A stretch of DNA of 64,000 nucleotides from ZC4RG30 sp963726085 (GTDB taxonomy: Bacteria; Pseudomonadota; Gammaproteobacteria; Steroidobacterales; Steroidobacteraceae): NCBI GenBank assembly GCA_963726085.1, contig CAVSAR010000003.1, positions 159,254 through 223,253 on the forward strand. The letters run 5' to 3'. The notes under the pieces are model-generated. The model was given only the letters and a program-made list of their open reading frames with translations, searched no databases and was not told the origin of the DNA. The position numbers and the translations under genes were made by a program. Shown one piece after another: positions 1-9,743 of this stretch. How positions within the stretch are numbered: position 1 is the stretch's first letter; each line of letters starts with the position of its first letter.

Positions 1-303
1 AAACTCGTTGAACGGATCGCTGGGGTCAGCCCCTTGCGGTCCGCGCGCCTGTTGCTGCGGCCGACCTTCGGTGACCTGCACGTTGACCACTGCGGGGCCG
101 TAGTGCTCCACCAGCGGCGTGAAATCCGGCAGGCCCGTGACCATGGGACCCGCGGCAGGCGTGCCTTGAGACGCAGACACTGTTACCGGCGCGGCCGCCG
201 ATACCGGGGGCACCGCCGTCGCCGCCGTGCGCGAACAGGCCGACAGCACCAAGCCGCTGATTGCGATGACTACGTACTTGAAGGTGACGCGATCCATTGA
301 CAT
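1..303 (-). CDS. HtrA/DegQ (MucD)-type periplasmic serine protease, N-terminal part
   Basis: Partial gene running off the window start; 101 codons are visible. The N-terminus is a lipoprotein-like signal: charged start, hydrophobic run, then LVLSAC, which fits a lipobox with Cys near residue 22. After an Ala/Pro/Val linker comes LPDFTPLVEHYGPAVVNVQV followed by DPFNEF, the opening of Do/DegQ proteases before the trypsin-like domain. A GAGGA element 7 bases upstream supports the ATG at 303 over the in-frame ATG at 297. By family it would degrade or refold misfolded envelope proteins. The catalytic triad and PDZ domains lie outside the window, so protease activity is inferred from the N-terminus only. 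Confidence 0.7.
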   Translation of the reverse strand, partial: MSMDRVTFKYVVIAISGLVLSACSRTAATAVPPVSAAAPVTVSASQGTPAAGPMVTGLPDFTPLVEHYGPAVVNVQVTEGRPQQQARGPQGADPSDPFNEF

Positions 304-389
304 AGCACACATCCTCAAAGCCACTCGGGCATGGAATAGACAGGGCCCCTGGCGCGAAGGTTCCGCGGCCGGCGCGACCTTGCGGCGGC

Positions 390-1898
390 TTAATCCTGTG
401 AAATGGTACTCCGGCGGCGCCATATCAAGGGGCCCAGTAGCATTATCGCAAGCAGGGCGGCGGCAGCGCCAATTACAGGATAGTTACCCGCGACCAGGTA
501 GGGCGTTGCCCCGTGGCGGGGCTGCACGCGCCCTCGCAGGATGGCCTGCGCGAACTCCGGCGCCTGCGCCACCACCGCGCCGGAGGGCCCGATAATCGCC
601 GATACGCCGTCATTGGCAGCCCGCACCAGGAAGCGCCGGCCTTCGATGGCCCGCATCCGCGCGATCTGCAGGTGCTGGTAGCGCGCGCCCGACCGGCCAA
701 ACCAGGCGTCATTGGTCACGTTGACCAGCACGCCGGACGCGCGGGTCGCCGCATGCAGGCTGGTGGGATAGGAGTCTTCATAGCAGATGCTGGCGGAAAT
801 CTTCATCCCGGCCACCGCCAGCGGCGGCTGGTCCTTGGCGCCGGCATTGAAATCCAGGTGCGGCAGGCTCAGCAGGCGCAGCCATTCGCGCACCTGGTGC
901 GGCACGGGAAAATATTCTCCAAAGGGAACCAGGTGCGTCTTGTCGTAGAACTGGGGCGCCGCATCCCCCAGTCCCAGCACGGAGTTGAAGGAGCGGATCC
1001 CGTCGTCGTCTTCGCGCATCACGCCCATCAACACGCCCGACCCGGCGCGATCGGATTCGGACCAGATGCCACCGATGTACTTGGGGTAGACATTGGCCAC
1101 GTCCGGCAGCGCCGATTCCGGCCAGACGATCAGGTCCGATCCCAGCGCCTGCCGGTTCATGGCGGCGTAGTCGTCGAGGATCTTCTTCTGGTTCGAATCC
1201 AGCCACTTCATGTCCTGCGGTATCGCCCCTTGCAGGACGGCGACCGACTTGGGCGCGCCCTCCGGGCGCGTCCACTCCACGCTGCGCAATGACAGCCCAA
1301 GGGTCCAGGGCAGCACCAATGTCACCAGCGCCACGGCGCGCAGTGCTGTGCCTGAGTTGAGCATCGTGACCAGCGCCCCGGCGCCCAGCAGCAGTACTGC
1401 ACTGAGCAGGTGTATCCCGCCCACCGGGGCCAGGCCCGCAAGCCAGGTGTCAGTCTGCGAGTAGCCCAGCGACAGCCATGGAAACCCGGACAGGAACCAG
1501 CCGCGCCACCACTCCAGCAGTACCCAGGCCGCCGGCACCAGCAGCAGCCAGCCCAGCGGGCTGCGTGCCGGCAGCCAACGCACCACCGCATAGCCCAGTG
1601 CGGCCTGGTAGGCGGCCATGATCACCACCAGTGCGCCCATGACCACCAGGGCAATCCACACCGGTGCCTGCCCGAAGACGCGGATGGCGATGTACAGCCA
1701 CCACGTGCCGGCCGCATAGGTACCGAACCCGAACGCGAAGCCCAGCCACGCGCCCTCGCGCGCGCTGGGCGCGCGGCTCCACAGCCAGATCAGCACCGCC
1801 GGGCACAGCAGCGCCAGCCACCACAGGTTGCGCGGGGCAAAGGCCATGGTAAGCAGCAGGCCGCAGCCCAATGCCAATGCGCGCCATCGCCAGATCAT
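390..1898 (-). CDS. lnt: Apolipoprotein N-acyltransferase Lnt
   Basis: Inner-membrane enzyme that adds the third acyl chain to the N-terminal Cys of lipoproteins, taking it from phospholipid. At 502 residues it has the usual family length: about six hydrophobic segments in the first 200 residues, a periplasmic nitrilase-like domain, and a final membrane helix before RRR. The catalytic triad is visible as E261 (VWPES), K320 (YDKTH) and C372 (ICYED). It is the last gene of the miaB-phoH-ybeY-corC-lnt operon, and its start overlaps the end of corC by 4 bases (ATGA), implying translational coupling. Confidence 0.97.
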   Translation of the reverse strand: MIWRWRALALGCGLLLTMAFAPRNLWWLALLCPAVLIWLWSRAPSAREGAWLGFAFGFGTYAAGTWWLYIAIRVFGQAPVWIALVVMGALVVIMAAYQAALGYAVVRWLPARSPLGWLLLVPAAWVLLEWWRGWFLSGFPWLSLGYSQTDTWLAGLAPVGGIHLLSAVLLLGAGALVTMLNSGTALRAVALVTLVLPWTLGLSLRSVEWTRPEGAPKSVAVLQGAIPQDMKWLDSNQKKILDDYAAMNRQALGSDLIVWPESALPDVANVYPKYIGGIWSESDRAGSGVLMGVMREDDDGIRSFNSVLGLGDAAPQFYDKTHLVPFGEYFPVPHQVREWLRLLSLPHLDFNAGAKDQPPLAVAGMKISASICYEDSYPTSLHAATRASGVLVNVTNDAWFGRSGARYQHLQIARMRAIEGRRFLVRAANDGVSAIIGPSGAVVAQAPEFAQAILRGRVQPRHGATPYLVAGNYPVIGAAAALLAIMLLGPLIWRRRSTISQD

Positions 1899-2764
1899 CC
1901 ACTGTCATCCGCGGTGGCCGCATCACTGGCACCATCCAGCCCGGACTGCGCGGTGACGCGCAGCGTTTCGATGCGGCGACGGTCGGCGCGAATCACCCTG
2001 AATTCGAAGCCCTCGATCAGGGCCGCCTCGCCCCGGCGCGGCAGGCGACCAAAATGCTGCGTGACCAGGCCCGCGATCGTGTCGAACTCGGCGTCCGGAA
2101 ACTTCGCGCCGAAGTATTCGTTGAACTCCTCGATGCGCGTTGCCCCCTGCACCGCGAACTGGCGCTCGCCCTCGCGGCGGATGTTCTTCTCCGCCTCAAC
2201 GTCGTACTCGTCGTCGATCTCGCCAATGATCTGCTCGATCACGTCCTCGATCGTCACCAGCCCCGCGACGCTTCCGTATTCATCCACGCAGATTGCCATG
2301 TGATTGCGGCCCATGCGCAGCTCCTTGAGCAGCACATTGACGCGCTTGGATTCCGGCACGAACAGTCCCTTGCGCATCCATTCGCGGATATCGAAGCCGG
2401 CTGTGCTGTTGAGGGTGAACAAGCGCAACAGGTCCTTGGCCAGGAGGATGCCGATGATCTTCTCGCCATCGGGCTCGAGCACCGGAAAGCGCGAATGCCC
2501 GGAATCAATCGCCACCGACAGGATGTGCTGCGGCAAGTCGTCGCCGCGCACGCAGATCATCTGGTTATGCGGCACCATGATGTCGCGCACCTGCAGGTCC
2601 GATACGTCCAGCACCCCTTCGACCATCGACAGCGCGTCCGAGTCCAGCAGCCCGGCGCTGGCGGAATTGCGCAACAGTTCGCGAAGTTGTGTCCGGTCCC
2701 TGGGTGCCGTGATCTTCTGGATGCGCCGCAGGATCTTCTGGGTCGGGCTCTTGTCTTCAGACAT
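1895..2764 (-). CDS. corC: CorC/YbeX family CBS-domain protein
   Basis: About 289 residues from the chosen start (MSEDKSPTQK). It has the cytosolic CorC layout: an N-terminal helical segment, RDIMVP leading into two CBS domains (roughly residues 60-190), and a C-terminal CorC_HlyC domain ending near RADRRRIETLRV. The family is linked to Mg2+/Co2+ homeostasis and, through its operon, to ribosome and rRNA quality control. An upstream in-frame ATG at 2842 would add 26 residues not shared with the family and lies well inside ybeY, so I prefer 2764, which overlaps the ybeY end by 8 bases. Confidence 0.93.
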   Translation of the reverse strand: MSEDKSPTQKILRRIQKITAPRDRTQLRELLRNSASAGLLDSDALSMVEGVLDVSDLQVRDIMVPHNQMICVRGDDLPQHILSVAIDSGHSRFPVLEPDGEKIIGILLAKDLLRLFTLNSTAGFDIREWMRKGLFVPESKRVNVLLKELRMGRNHMAICVDEYGSVAGLVTIEDVIEQIIGEIDDEYDVEAEKNIRREGERQFAVQGATRIEEFNEYFGAKFPDAEFDTIAGLVTQHFGRLPRRGEAALIEGFEFRVIRADRRRIETLRVTAQSGLDGASDAATADDSG

Positions 2765-3209
2765 ACGGGTTGTTGAATCCCAACGACCGCAGCACCGCGA
2801 TCTCGCGCCGTTCCATGCGTTGCGCGTCGCGCTCCACTTCATGATCGAAACCGGCCAGGTGCAGCGTGCCGTGCACCACCAGATGCGCCCAGTGTGCCTG
2901 CAGCGGCTTGCCCTGGACCTGCGCCTCGCGACGCAGCACCGCCGGGCATATCACCACGTCCCCCAGCGGCTGCGGCCTCGCCCCGGTGGCGATGGCCGGA
3001 AAGGCCAGCACGTTGGTGGGCTGGTCCTTGCCGCGGAACTGGCGATTCAGCGCCCGCATCTGCGGTTGCGAGACCAGCTTCACGGCCAGCTCCTTGCCCA
3101 GGCCCCGCGGGCCAAGTGCGGCACTGGCCCACCTGGCCAGCGCGCGTCGCGATGGCGCGCGCATGCGCGCCGGGACCATGCACTCCACCACCAGTGGCAG
3201 GCGCATCAT
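2757..3209 (-). CDS. ybeY: Endoribonuclease YbeY
   Basis: Single-strand-specific, metal-dependent RNase acting in 16S rRNA 3' maturation and 70S ribosome quality control. The 150 residues carry the signature HGTLHLAGFDH at 113-123, whose three histidines bind zinc. NRQFRGKDQPTNVLAFP near 55-71 is the other conserved block. It sits between phoH and corC in the classic ybeZ-ybeY-ybeX order; its start overlaps the phoH end by 4 bases. Confidence 0.97.
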   Translation of the reverse strand: MMRLPLVVECMVPARMRAPSRRALARWASAALGPRGLGKELAVKLVSQPQMRALNRQFRGKDQPTNVLAFPAIATGARPQPLGDVVICPAVLRREAQVQGKPLQAHWAHLVVHGTLHLAGFDHEVERDAQRMERREIAVLRSLGFNNPYV

Positions 3210-4216
3210 ATATCGCGATCCTCGTTCTGCGCCTCGTAGGCCATGACGATGCGCTGCACCAGCGGGTGTCGCACCACGTCGCCGGCATCGAACCAGGAAA
3301 ACGAAACGCCCTCCACGCCGCGCAACAGGCCCACCACGTGGCGCAATCCCGAGGGCCTGCCGGCGGGCAGGTCGGTCTGGGTCACGTCGCCCGTCACGAC
3401 CGCGCGCGAGCCGAACCCAATGCGCGTCAGGAACATCTTCATCTGCTCCGGGGTCGTGTTCTGCGCCTCGTCGAGCAGGATGAAGGACTCATTGAGCGAC
3501 CGGCCGCGCATGAACGCCAGTGGCGCCACTTCAATGACGCTGCGCTCAATGAGGCGTGCCACACGATCGAATCCCATCATCTCGTACAGCGCGTCGTACA
3601 TGGGCCGCAGGTACGGGTCCACCTTCTGGGTCAGGTCGCCAGGCAGGAATCCCAGCCGTTCACCGGCCTCCACCGCCGGGCGAACCAGCACGATGCGCCG
3701 CACGCGTTCGCTGTGCAGCGCCTCCACCGCGCAGGCCACGGCCAGGTACGTCTTGCCCGTGCCGGCCGGACCGATGCCGAAGGTCAGGTCGTGGCCGTGG
3801 ATGGCCGCCAGGTACTCCTTCTGGTGCGGGCCGCGCGCGCGAATCAGGCCTCGCGGCACCCGCGCGATGGCCTCGCCGGACGCCAGCGTGGTCGGAGCGG
3901 CGCGCAGCGGATTCTCTTCGCTGAAGGACTCGTGCTCGCGCAGCGCCAGGTGCACATCCGGCAGGTCCACGCTGCCGCCCCCGCCGGTCAGGTCGAACAG
4001 GTCGCGCAGCACCCGCTCGGCGCCGGCCGATCGCTCGCCCAGCACCCGGAACTGGTTGCCGCGACGCCGCACTTCCACGCCGAAGCGCTGCTCGACCAGC
4101 CGCAGGTTCTGGTCCAGCGGCCCGCACAACACCGCCAGGCGCGCGTTGTCCTCGGGCAGCAATTCGAATTCAACCGGCGCGTCCTGGACCGCCGCACCCT
4201 CGCGTCGGGACTTCAA
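3206..4216 (-). CDS. ybeZ: PhoH-like ATPase (YbeZ)
   Basis: Cytosolic P-loop ATPase of the PhoH family, 336 residues, thought to assist YbeY in RNA metabolism. Walker A is GPAGTGKT at 149-156 and Walker B is FILLDEAQN at about 245-253. The N-terminal 75 residues have the KH-like RNA-binding segment of YbeZ (NARLAVLCGPLDQNLRLVEQ). Its start overlaps miaB by 4 bases. The name phoH is also used for this family, but the neighbourhood matches ybeZ. Confidence 0.95.
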   Translation of the reverse strand: MKSRREGAAVQDAPVEFELLPEDNARLAVLCGPLDQNLRLVEQRFGVEVRRRGNQFRVLGERSAGAERVLRDLFDLTGGGGSVDLPDVHLALREHESFSEENPLRAAPTTLASGEAIARVPRGLIRARGPHQKEYLAAIHGHDLTFGIGPAGTGKTYLAVACAVEALHSERVRRIVLVRPAVEAGERLGFLPGDLTQKVDPYLRPMYDALYEMMGFDRVARLIERSVIEVAPLAFMRGRSLNESFILLDEAQNTTPEQMKMFLTRIGFGSRAVVTGDVTQTDLPAGRPSGLRHVVGLLRGVEGVSFSWFDAGDVVRHPLVQRIVMAYEAQNEDRDI

Positions 4217-5568
4217 GCGCGCAGCTCCTGCATGCCCGGCTCCTCGGCTACCAGCCGGCCGCGCAGCGAGTTGTTCATGGCCTCGGTGATCTGCACATCG
4301 ACAAAGCGATTGATGAGCTGCGCGGTGCCGTCGAAATTCACCCAGCGGTTGTTTTCCGTGCGTCCGGCCAGTTGCCGCGCGTCGCGTCGCGACGGCCTCT
4401 GGACCAGCACGCGCTGCACGCTGCCGACCATGGCGCGCGAGATCCCCCGCGCCTGGGAGTCGAGCAACGCCTGCAGCCGGGCCAGGCGCTGCGACTTGAC
4501 CTCGGCCGTCACGTCATCGGGCAGGGACGCCGCCGGCGTGCCCGGGCGACGGCTGTAGATGAAGCTGAAGGACTGGTCGAATCCGACCTCCTCGGTCAGG
4601 TCCAGAGTTTGTTGGAAATCACGCTCGGACTCGCCGGGAAATCCCACGATGATGTCCGTCGATACCGGGATGTCCGGCCGCACCGCGCGCAACCGGCGCA
4701 GCTTCTGCTTGAACTCCAGCACCGTGTAGCCCCGGCGCATCAATGCCAGGATGCGGTCCGAGCCACTCTGCACGGGCAGGTGCATGTGGTTGGCCAGCTT
4801 GGCGGTGCGCGCAAACGCCGCCACCAGGGCATCGTCGAAATTTATCGGGTGCGAGGTGGTGAACCGGATCCGCTGCACCGCTGGCATGGCGCTGATCGCC
4901 AGGATCAGCTGCCCCAGACCCATGGGTGCGCCATCCGGTCGCGGGCCCTCGTAGGCATTGACGTTCTGCCCCAGCAGCGTGATCTCGCCGACGCCTTGCG
5001 CCACCAGCGCGCGTACTTCTTCGAGGACGGATGCCGCCGGGCGGCTGACTTCCTCGCCCCGCGTGTAGGGCACGACGCAGTAGCTGCAGAACTTGCTGCA
5101 CCCTTCCATGATCGACACGAAGGCGCTGGCGCCGTGGGCCGTGGCCGCCGGCAGGTGATCGAATTTCTCGATTTCCGGAAAGCTGATGTCGATCTGCGGC
5201 TGGCCGGTGCCGCGCAACGCGGCCAGCATGGCCGGCAGCCGGTGAATAGTCTGCGGTCCGAACACCAGGTCAACGTAGGGCGCGCGCGCGGTGATGGCCG
5301 CGCCTTCCTGGCTGGCCACGCAGCCGCCCACACCGATGATGACGCCGGGGCGCTGGGCCTTGAGCGCCCGCCAGGTACCCAACAGCGAATAAACCTTGTC
5401 CTCGGCCTTGTCGCGCACCGAGCAGGTGTTCATCAGCAGGATATCTGCCGAGGCTTCGTCGGTGGTGGGTGTGAGGCCTTCGGCAGTGGCGAGTACGTCC
5501 CCCATGCGGGTGGAGTCGTACTCGTTCATCTGGCAGCCAAAGGTCTTGATGAAGTATCGGCCGGGCAT
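4213..5568 (-). CDS. miaB: tRNA-2-methylthio-N6-dimethylallyladenosine synthase MiaB
   Basis: Radical SAM methylthiotransferase that converts i6A37 to ms2i6A37 in tRNAs reading codons that begin with U. From MPGRYFIKTFGCQMNEYD it has 451 residues. The N-terminal UPF0004 domain supplies the auxiliary cluster cysteines (C12, C49 and the Cys in GVGGCVASQ); the radical SAM CxxxCxxC is CSKFCSYC at about 156-163; a TRAM domain follows near the C-terminus. The frame stays open about 60 codons further upstream, but that part is low-complexity and unlike MiaB. First gene of the five-gene operon, 55 bases after ssb. Confidence 0.95.
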   Translation of the reverse strand: MPGRYFIKTFGCQMNEYDSTRMGDVLATAEGLTPTTDEASADILLMNTCSVRDKAEDKVYSLLGTWRALKAQRPGVIIGVGGCVASQEGAAITARAPYVDLVFGPQTIHRLPAMLAALRGTGQPQIDISFPEIEKFDHLPAATAHGASAFVSIMEGCSKFCSYCVVPYTRGEEVSRPAASVLEEVRALVAQGVGEITLLGQNVNAYEGPRPDGAPMGLGQLILAISAMPAVQRIRFTTSHPINFDDALVAAFARTAKLANHMHLPVQSGSDRILALMRRGYTVLEFKQKLRRLRAVRPDIPVSTDIIVGFPGESERDFQQTLDLTEEVGFDQSFSFIYSRRPGTPAASLPDDVTAEVKSQRLARLQALLDSQARGISRAMVGSVQRVLVQRPSRRDARQLAGRTENNRWVNFDGTAQLINRFVDVQITEAMNNSLRGRLVAEEPGMQELRA

Positions 5569-5623
5569 AGGATGCCGGCTCAAGATTACCGGTTTTCGGT
5601 CCCCACCGGGGTCCCCACGACCC

Positions 5624-6097
5624 CTAGAACGGAATATCGTCGTCGAAATCCCCTGCCGGAGCCGCCGCTGAACGCCCGGTATCCGAGGTCGCCTGGCCGG
5701 ACCCCTCCGCCGGGGCCTCCCGGCGATCCCGGGTCTCGGTGGCCCCTGCACCGCCGCCCCGCCCGCCCAGCATCTGCATTTCGCTGGCCACCACTTCGGT
5801 GGCGTAGCGATCGTTGCCGGTGGTCTTGTCCTGCCACTTGCGGGTCTGCAGCCGGCCCTCGATATAGACCTGCGAACCCTTGCGCAGGTATTCGGCGCCG
5901 ATCTCGCCCAGGCGGCCCCACATCACGATGGTGTGCCACTCAGTCTGTTCCTTCATCTCGCCGGAGGTCTTGTCACGCCAGCTCTCCGAGGTGGCCAGCC
6001 GCAGGTTGGTGACGGTGGTGCCACCGGGCGTGGTCCGGGTTTCCGGGTCCTGCCCGAGATTGCCGATGAGAATGACCTTGTTGATGCCGCGTGCCAT
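5624..6097 (-). CDS. ssb: Single-stranded DNA-binding protein
   Basis: Binds ssDNA during replication, recombination and repair. 157 residues: an OB fold in the first ~110 (GINKVILIGNLGQDPE at the start, WHTIVMWGRLGEIGAEYLRKG in the middle), a Gly/Ala/Ser-rich disordered linker, and the acidic protein-interaction tip DFDDDIPF at the end. A good AGAGG ribosome site precedes the ATG. It is divergent from uvrA, a pairing common in gammaproteobacteria. I looked for a LexA box in the shared 185-base region and saw none. Confidence 0.98.
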   Translation of the reverse strand: MARGINKVILIGNLGQDPETRTTPGGTTVTNLRLATSESWRDKTSGEMKEQTEWHTIVMWGRLGEIGAEYLRKGSQVYIEGRLQTRKWQDKTTGNDRYATEVVASEMQMLGGRGGGAGATETRDRREAPAEGSGQATSDTGRSAAAPAGDFDDDIPF

Positions 6098-6282
6098 GAC
6101 GAACCTCTTGAAATGCTGTTCGGACTGTAGCCTAGCCCCCCACCGCAGACCGGCGCCAGCGCCATATCTGCGGCAAATGGCCCATTACGCGCGGCCCCAT
6201 AGGTGGTGACCGGGAAAGGCGCTGTCCGGGGGGTTCAGCGGGCTATAGTAATCGTTTTCCCAACGCTCGCTCGATGCCTCCA

Positions 6283-9121
6283 ATGGATTTCATTCGCGTC
6301 CGCGGTGCCCGCACCCACAACCTGCGCAGCATCGATGTCGACCTGCCGCGCAACCGGCTGATCGTGATCACCGGCCTGTCCGGATCGGGCAAGTCCTCCC
6401 TGGCTTTTGACACCCTGTATGCCGAGGGCCAGCGCCGCTACGTGGAGTCCCTCTCCGCGTACGCCCGCCAGTTCCTGTCCATGATGGACAAGCCCGACGT
6501 GGACAGCATCGAAGGCCTGTCGCCGGCAATCTCGATCGAGCAGAAGGCCACCTCGCACAATCCGCGCTCCACCGTGGGGACGGTGACCGAGATCCACGAC
6601 TACCTGCGGCTGTTGTATGCGCGGTCCGGCATTCCGCGCTGTCCCGAGCACGGGGTGGATCTGACCGCCTACACCGTCAGCCAGATGGTCGACCAGGTCC
6701 TGAAGCTGCCCGAGGGGGAAAGCTGCCTGCTGCTGGCGCCGCTGGTGGCCGCGCGCAAGGGCGAGCACCACGAGGTGCTGGCCGATCTCACGGCCCAGGG
6801 GTTCGTGCGCGTGCGCATCGACGGCACCACTTACGAGATCGATGCCGCCCCGGAGCTGGACCCCAAGCGCAAGCACGACATCGAGGCGGTGGTCGACCGG
6901 TTCAAGGTGCGGCCCGATATTGCGCAGCGCCTTGCAGAGTCGTTTGAGACGGCACTGCGACTAGGCAATGGCGTTGCCCGGCTGGCGCTGGCGCATGGCA
7001 CGCGCGAGGAGACCACCTTCTCCAGCAAGCATGCCTGCCCGGTATGCGGCTACAGCGTGGGGGAAATGGAACCCAAGCTGTTTTCATTCAATAGCCCCAC
7101 CGGCGCCTGCCCCAGCTGCGATGGGCTCGGGTTCCAGGAATTCTTCGACCCGCAGCGGGTCGTGACGCATCCGCAGCTGTCGTTGGCCGGTGGCGCGATC
7201 CGCGGCTGGGATCGACGCAATGCCTACTATTTCCAGATGATCCGCGCGCTGGCCGCGCACGCCAAATTCGATATCGAGGTGCCCTGGTCGAACCTTGCCG
7301 GCGCCGGTGCAATCCATGGTGCTGCACGGCAGCGGCACCACTGCCATCGAGTTCAAGTACACCGACTCGCGCGGCCGCGCGGCCAAACGCGCGCATCCGT
7401 TCGAAGGAATCATCCCGAACCTGGAACGCCGCTACCGCGAAACCGAGTCCGTGACCGTGCGCGATGAGCTGGGCAAGTATCGCGGCACGCGCCGCTGTCC
7501 GGAGTGCGACGGCGCGCGGCTCAACGTGACCGCCCGCAATGTATTTGTTGGCGGCCGCAGCCTGCCGGAGATTTCCCGGCTCAGCGTGGCCGATGCCATG
7601 CAGCTGTACAGCGAGCTGTCGATCACCGGTTGGCGCGGGGAGATTGCTGCTCGCATCGTCAAGGAGGTCGCCGACCGCCTGCGCTTCCTGGTGGATGTGG
7701 GCCTGGATTACCTGACGCTGGACCGCAGCGCCGAGACGCTATCCGGCGGCGAAGCACAGCGCATACGCCTTGCCAGCCAGGTCGGATCGGGCCTCACCGG
7801 CGTGTTGTACATCCTGGATGAACCCTCCATTGGCCTGCACCAGCGCGACAACCAGCGCCTGCTGGTCACGCTGCAGCGCCTGCGCGACCTGGGCAACACC
7901 GTGATTGTCGTGGAGCACGACCAGGAGGCGATTCTTGCGGCCGAGTACGTGCTGGACCTGGGACCCGGCGCCGGCGTGCATGGCGGGGAGGTGGTGGCCA
8001 CTGGCACGCCCGCCGAGGTGCGCGACAATCCGGCATCCCTGACCGGTGGGTACCTGTCGGGCAGGCTGTCCATACCAGTGCCAGCCACGCGCGTCGCGCG
8101 CGATGCGCGTCGCGAGATCCGCCTGGTCGGGGCCACCGGCAACAACCTCAAGTCCGTGAACGCGGCGTTTCCCATTGGCCTGTTCACCTGCGTGACCGGC
8201 GTGTCCGGTTCCGGCAAGTCCACGCTGGTCAATGACACGTTGTATGCCGCGACGTCGTTGCATCTTGGCCTGACCGGTCACGAACCGCCGAAGGTCGAGG
8301 AAGTTGCCGGGCTGGAGCACATCGATCGGGTGATTGACATCGACCAAAGCCCCATCGGCCGCACACCGCGCTCCAATCCGGCTACCTACACCGGCCTGTT
8401 CGCGCCACTGCGCGAGTTGTTCGCGCAGGTACCGGAGGCACGCAGTCGCGGCTACGACCCGGGCAGATTCAGTTTCAACGTCAAGGGCGGGCGCTGCGAA
8501 GCCTGCCAGGGCGACGGCGTCATTCGCGTCGAGATGCATTTCCTGCCGGATGTGTATGTGCCCTGCGATGTGTGCAAGGGCCAGCGCTACAACCGCGAGA
8601 CCCTGGAGATCCGCTATCGCGGCAAGAGCATCCACGACGTGCTGGAGATGACCATCGAGGATGCGCTGGCATTCTTTGCTGCCGTGCCGATGGTGGCCTC
8701 GAAGCTGCAGACCCTGCAGGACGTCGGGCTCTCCTACGTGCGCCTGGGCCAGAACGCGACGACCCTTTCAGGTGGCGAGGCGCAGCGCGTGAAACTGGCG
8801 CGCGAGCTGGCCAAGCGTGCCACCGGACGCACGCTGTACATCCTCGACGAACCGACCACCGGCCTGCACTTCCACGATGTGGCGCAGCTGCTGCGCGTAC
8901 TGCATCGCCTGCGCGACGAGGGCAACACCATTGTCGTCATCGAACACAACCTGGACGTGATCAAGACGGCCGACTGGATCATCGACTTAGGTCCCGGCGG
9001 TGGCGCGCATGGCGGCAATGTCCTTGTCAGCGGCACGCCGGAGCAGGTGGCCAAATCCAAGTCATCGGAAACCGCACGATTCCTCGCGCCGCTGCTCAAG
9101 CGCCGGCCGCCGGACCTCTAG
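6283..9121 (+). CDS. uvrA: Excinuclease ABC subunit A, one frameshift as given
   Basis: DNA-damage recognition ATPase of nucleotide excision repair. Both ABC halves are present: Walker A GLSGSGKSSLAFDT and GVSGSGKSTLVNDT, two signature motifs (TLSGGEAQRI, TLSGGEAQRV), and two zinc modules (CPVC...CPSC; CEAC...CDVC). The frame breaks at 7291-7297. Removing one base there (CCTTGCCGG read as CCTGCCGG) joins ...VPWSNL to PAPVQSMVLHGSG and gives a normal ~945-residue protein. The start at 6283 (MDFIRVRGARTHNL) matches the family; an ATG at 6274 is also in frame. A TATAGT at 6244-6249 may be its -10. The frameshift is probably a sequence error. Confidence 0.93.
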
Positions 9122-9127
9122 CGCCGC

Positions 9128-9640
9128 TTAGGTGCGCACGACGGCGGCGCCGGAGCGAAAGATCTGGTGCACCTCGCCGTTGGCCACGCGCTCCTGGTAA
9201 TCACCCTTAGTGTATTGCGCGATCACGGTGCGCCAAAACGCCACCGCTGCCGGATTGCGCGAGTATTCGATGACCTCCCAGCGGCCGGCGAACCGGTCGA
9301 GGATCAGCCGCACCGCGCCCTGGCCAACCCCGCGCCGACGCGCGCCACGCGCGACGAAAAAATCCGCCATGCGGTAATCGGCGGTGCGGGAGGCATGCGT
9401 CTGGCGCGTGACCAGCGCAAACCCGGCCGGATTCATGGATTCGAGGATGGTAAGCAGCTGTGCGCCGGGATCGCCATACCAGCGCTGCAACTGGTCGGGC
9501 TCGCGGTGGCCGACCTCGCCCAGCGCGGGAAACACGCCGGTGTTGAGCAACCCCAGATCGTCAAGGTAATCGCGATACACGCGCTCAATCCACACCCGAT
9601 CACTGCGGTGATCGCGTGCGTCGCGCAGGCTCACAGCCAT
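9128..9640 (-). CDS. GNAT-family N-acetyltransferase
   Basis: 170 residues with a GNAT core: the acetyl-CoA-binding block MADFFVARGARRRGVGQGAV at about 91-110 (V-x-x-x-x-R-G-x-G pattern), followed by a helix and WEVIEYSRNPAAVAFWRTVI, typical of the C-terminal half of the fold. The N-terminal part (ERVYRDYLDDLGLLNTGVFP) looks like substrate-binding helices. The substrate cannot be read from the sequence. It is convergent with uvrA, 6 bases after its stop. Confidence 0.75.
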   Translation of the reverse strand: MAVSLRDARDHRSDRVWIERVYRDYLDDLGLLNTGVFPALGEVGHREPDQLQRWYGDPGAQLLTILESMNPAGFALVTRQTHASRTADYRMADFFVARGARRRGVGQGAVRLILDRFAGRWEVIEYSRNPAAVAFWRTVIAQYTKGDYQERVANGEVHQIFRSGAAVVRT

Positions 9641-9661
9641 TGGTAACTGGGTTTCGCGAGC

Positions 9662-9702
9662 AAAAAAAGCCCGGAAAGGCCGTGCGCCTCGCCGGGCTTT
9701 CT
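9662..9702 (-). terminator. Rho-independent terminator downstream of the lipoprotein gene
   Basis: On the minus strand a GC-rich stem (AAAGCCCGG paired with CCGGGCTTT, arms at 9666-9674 and 9692-9700) is followed by a run of seven T (9662-9668). It lies about 40 bases after the stop of the minus-strand lipoprotein gene and just before the GNAT gene. Confidence 0.85.
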
Positions 9703-9743
9703 CTCACCTGGCGCCACGCCGGGTGATTGCCAAAGAAATCCTT

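Noticed and set aside
6098..6282. LexA (SOS) box between ssb and uvrA
   Set aside because: The only CTGT-like words (around 6115-6130) do not form CTGT-N8-ACAG.
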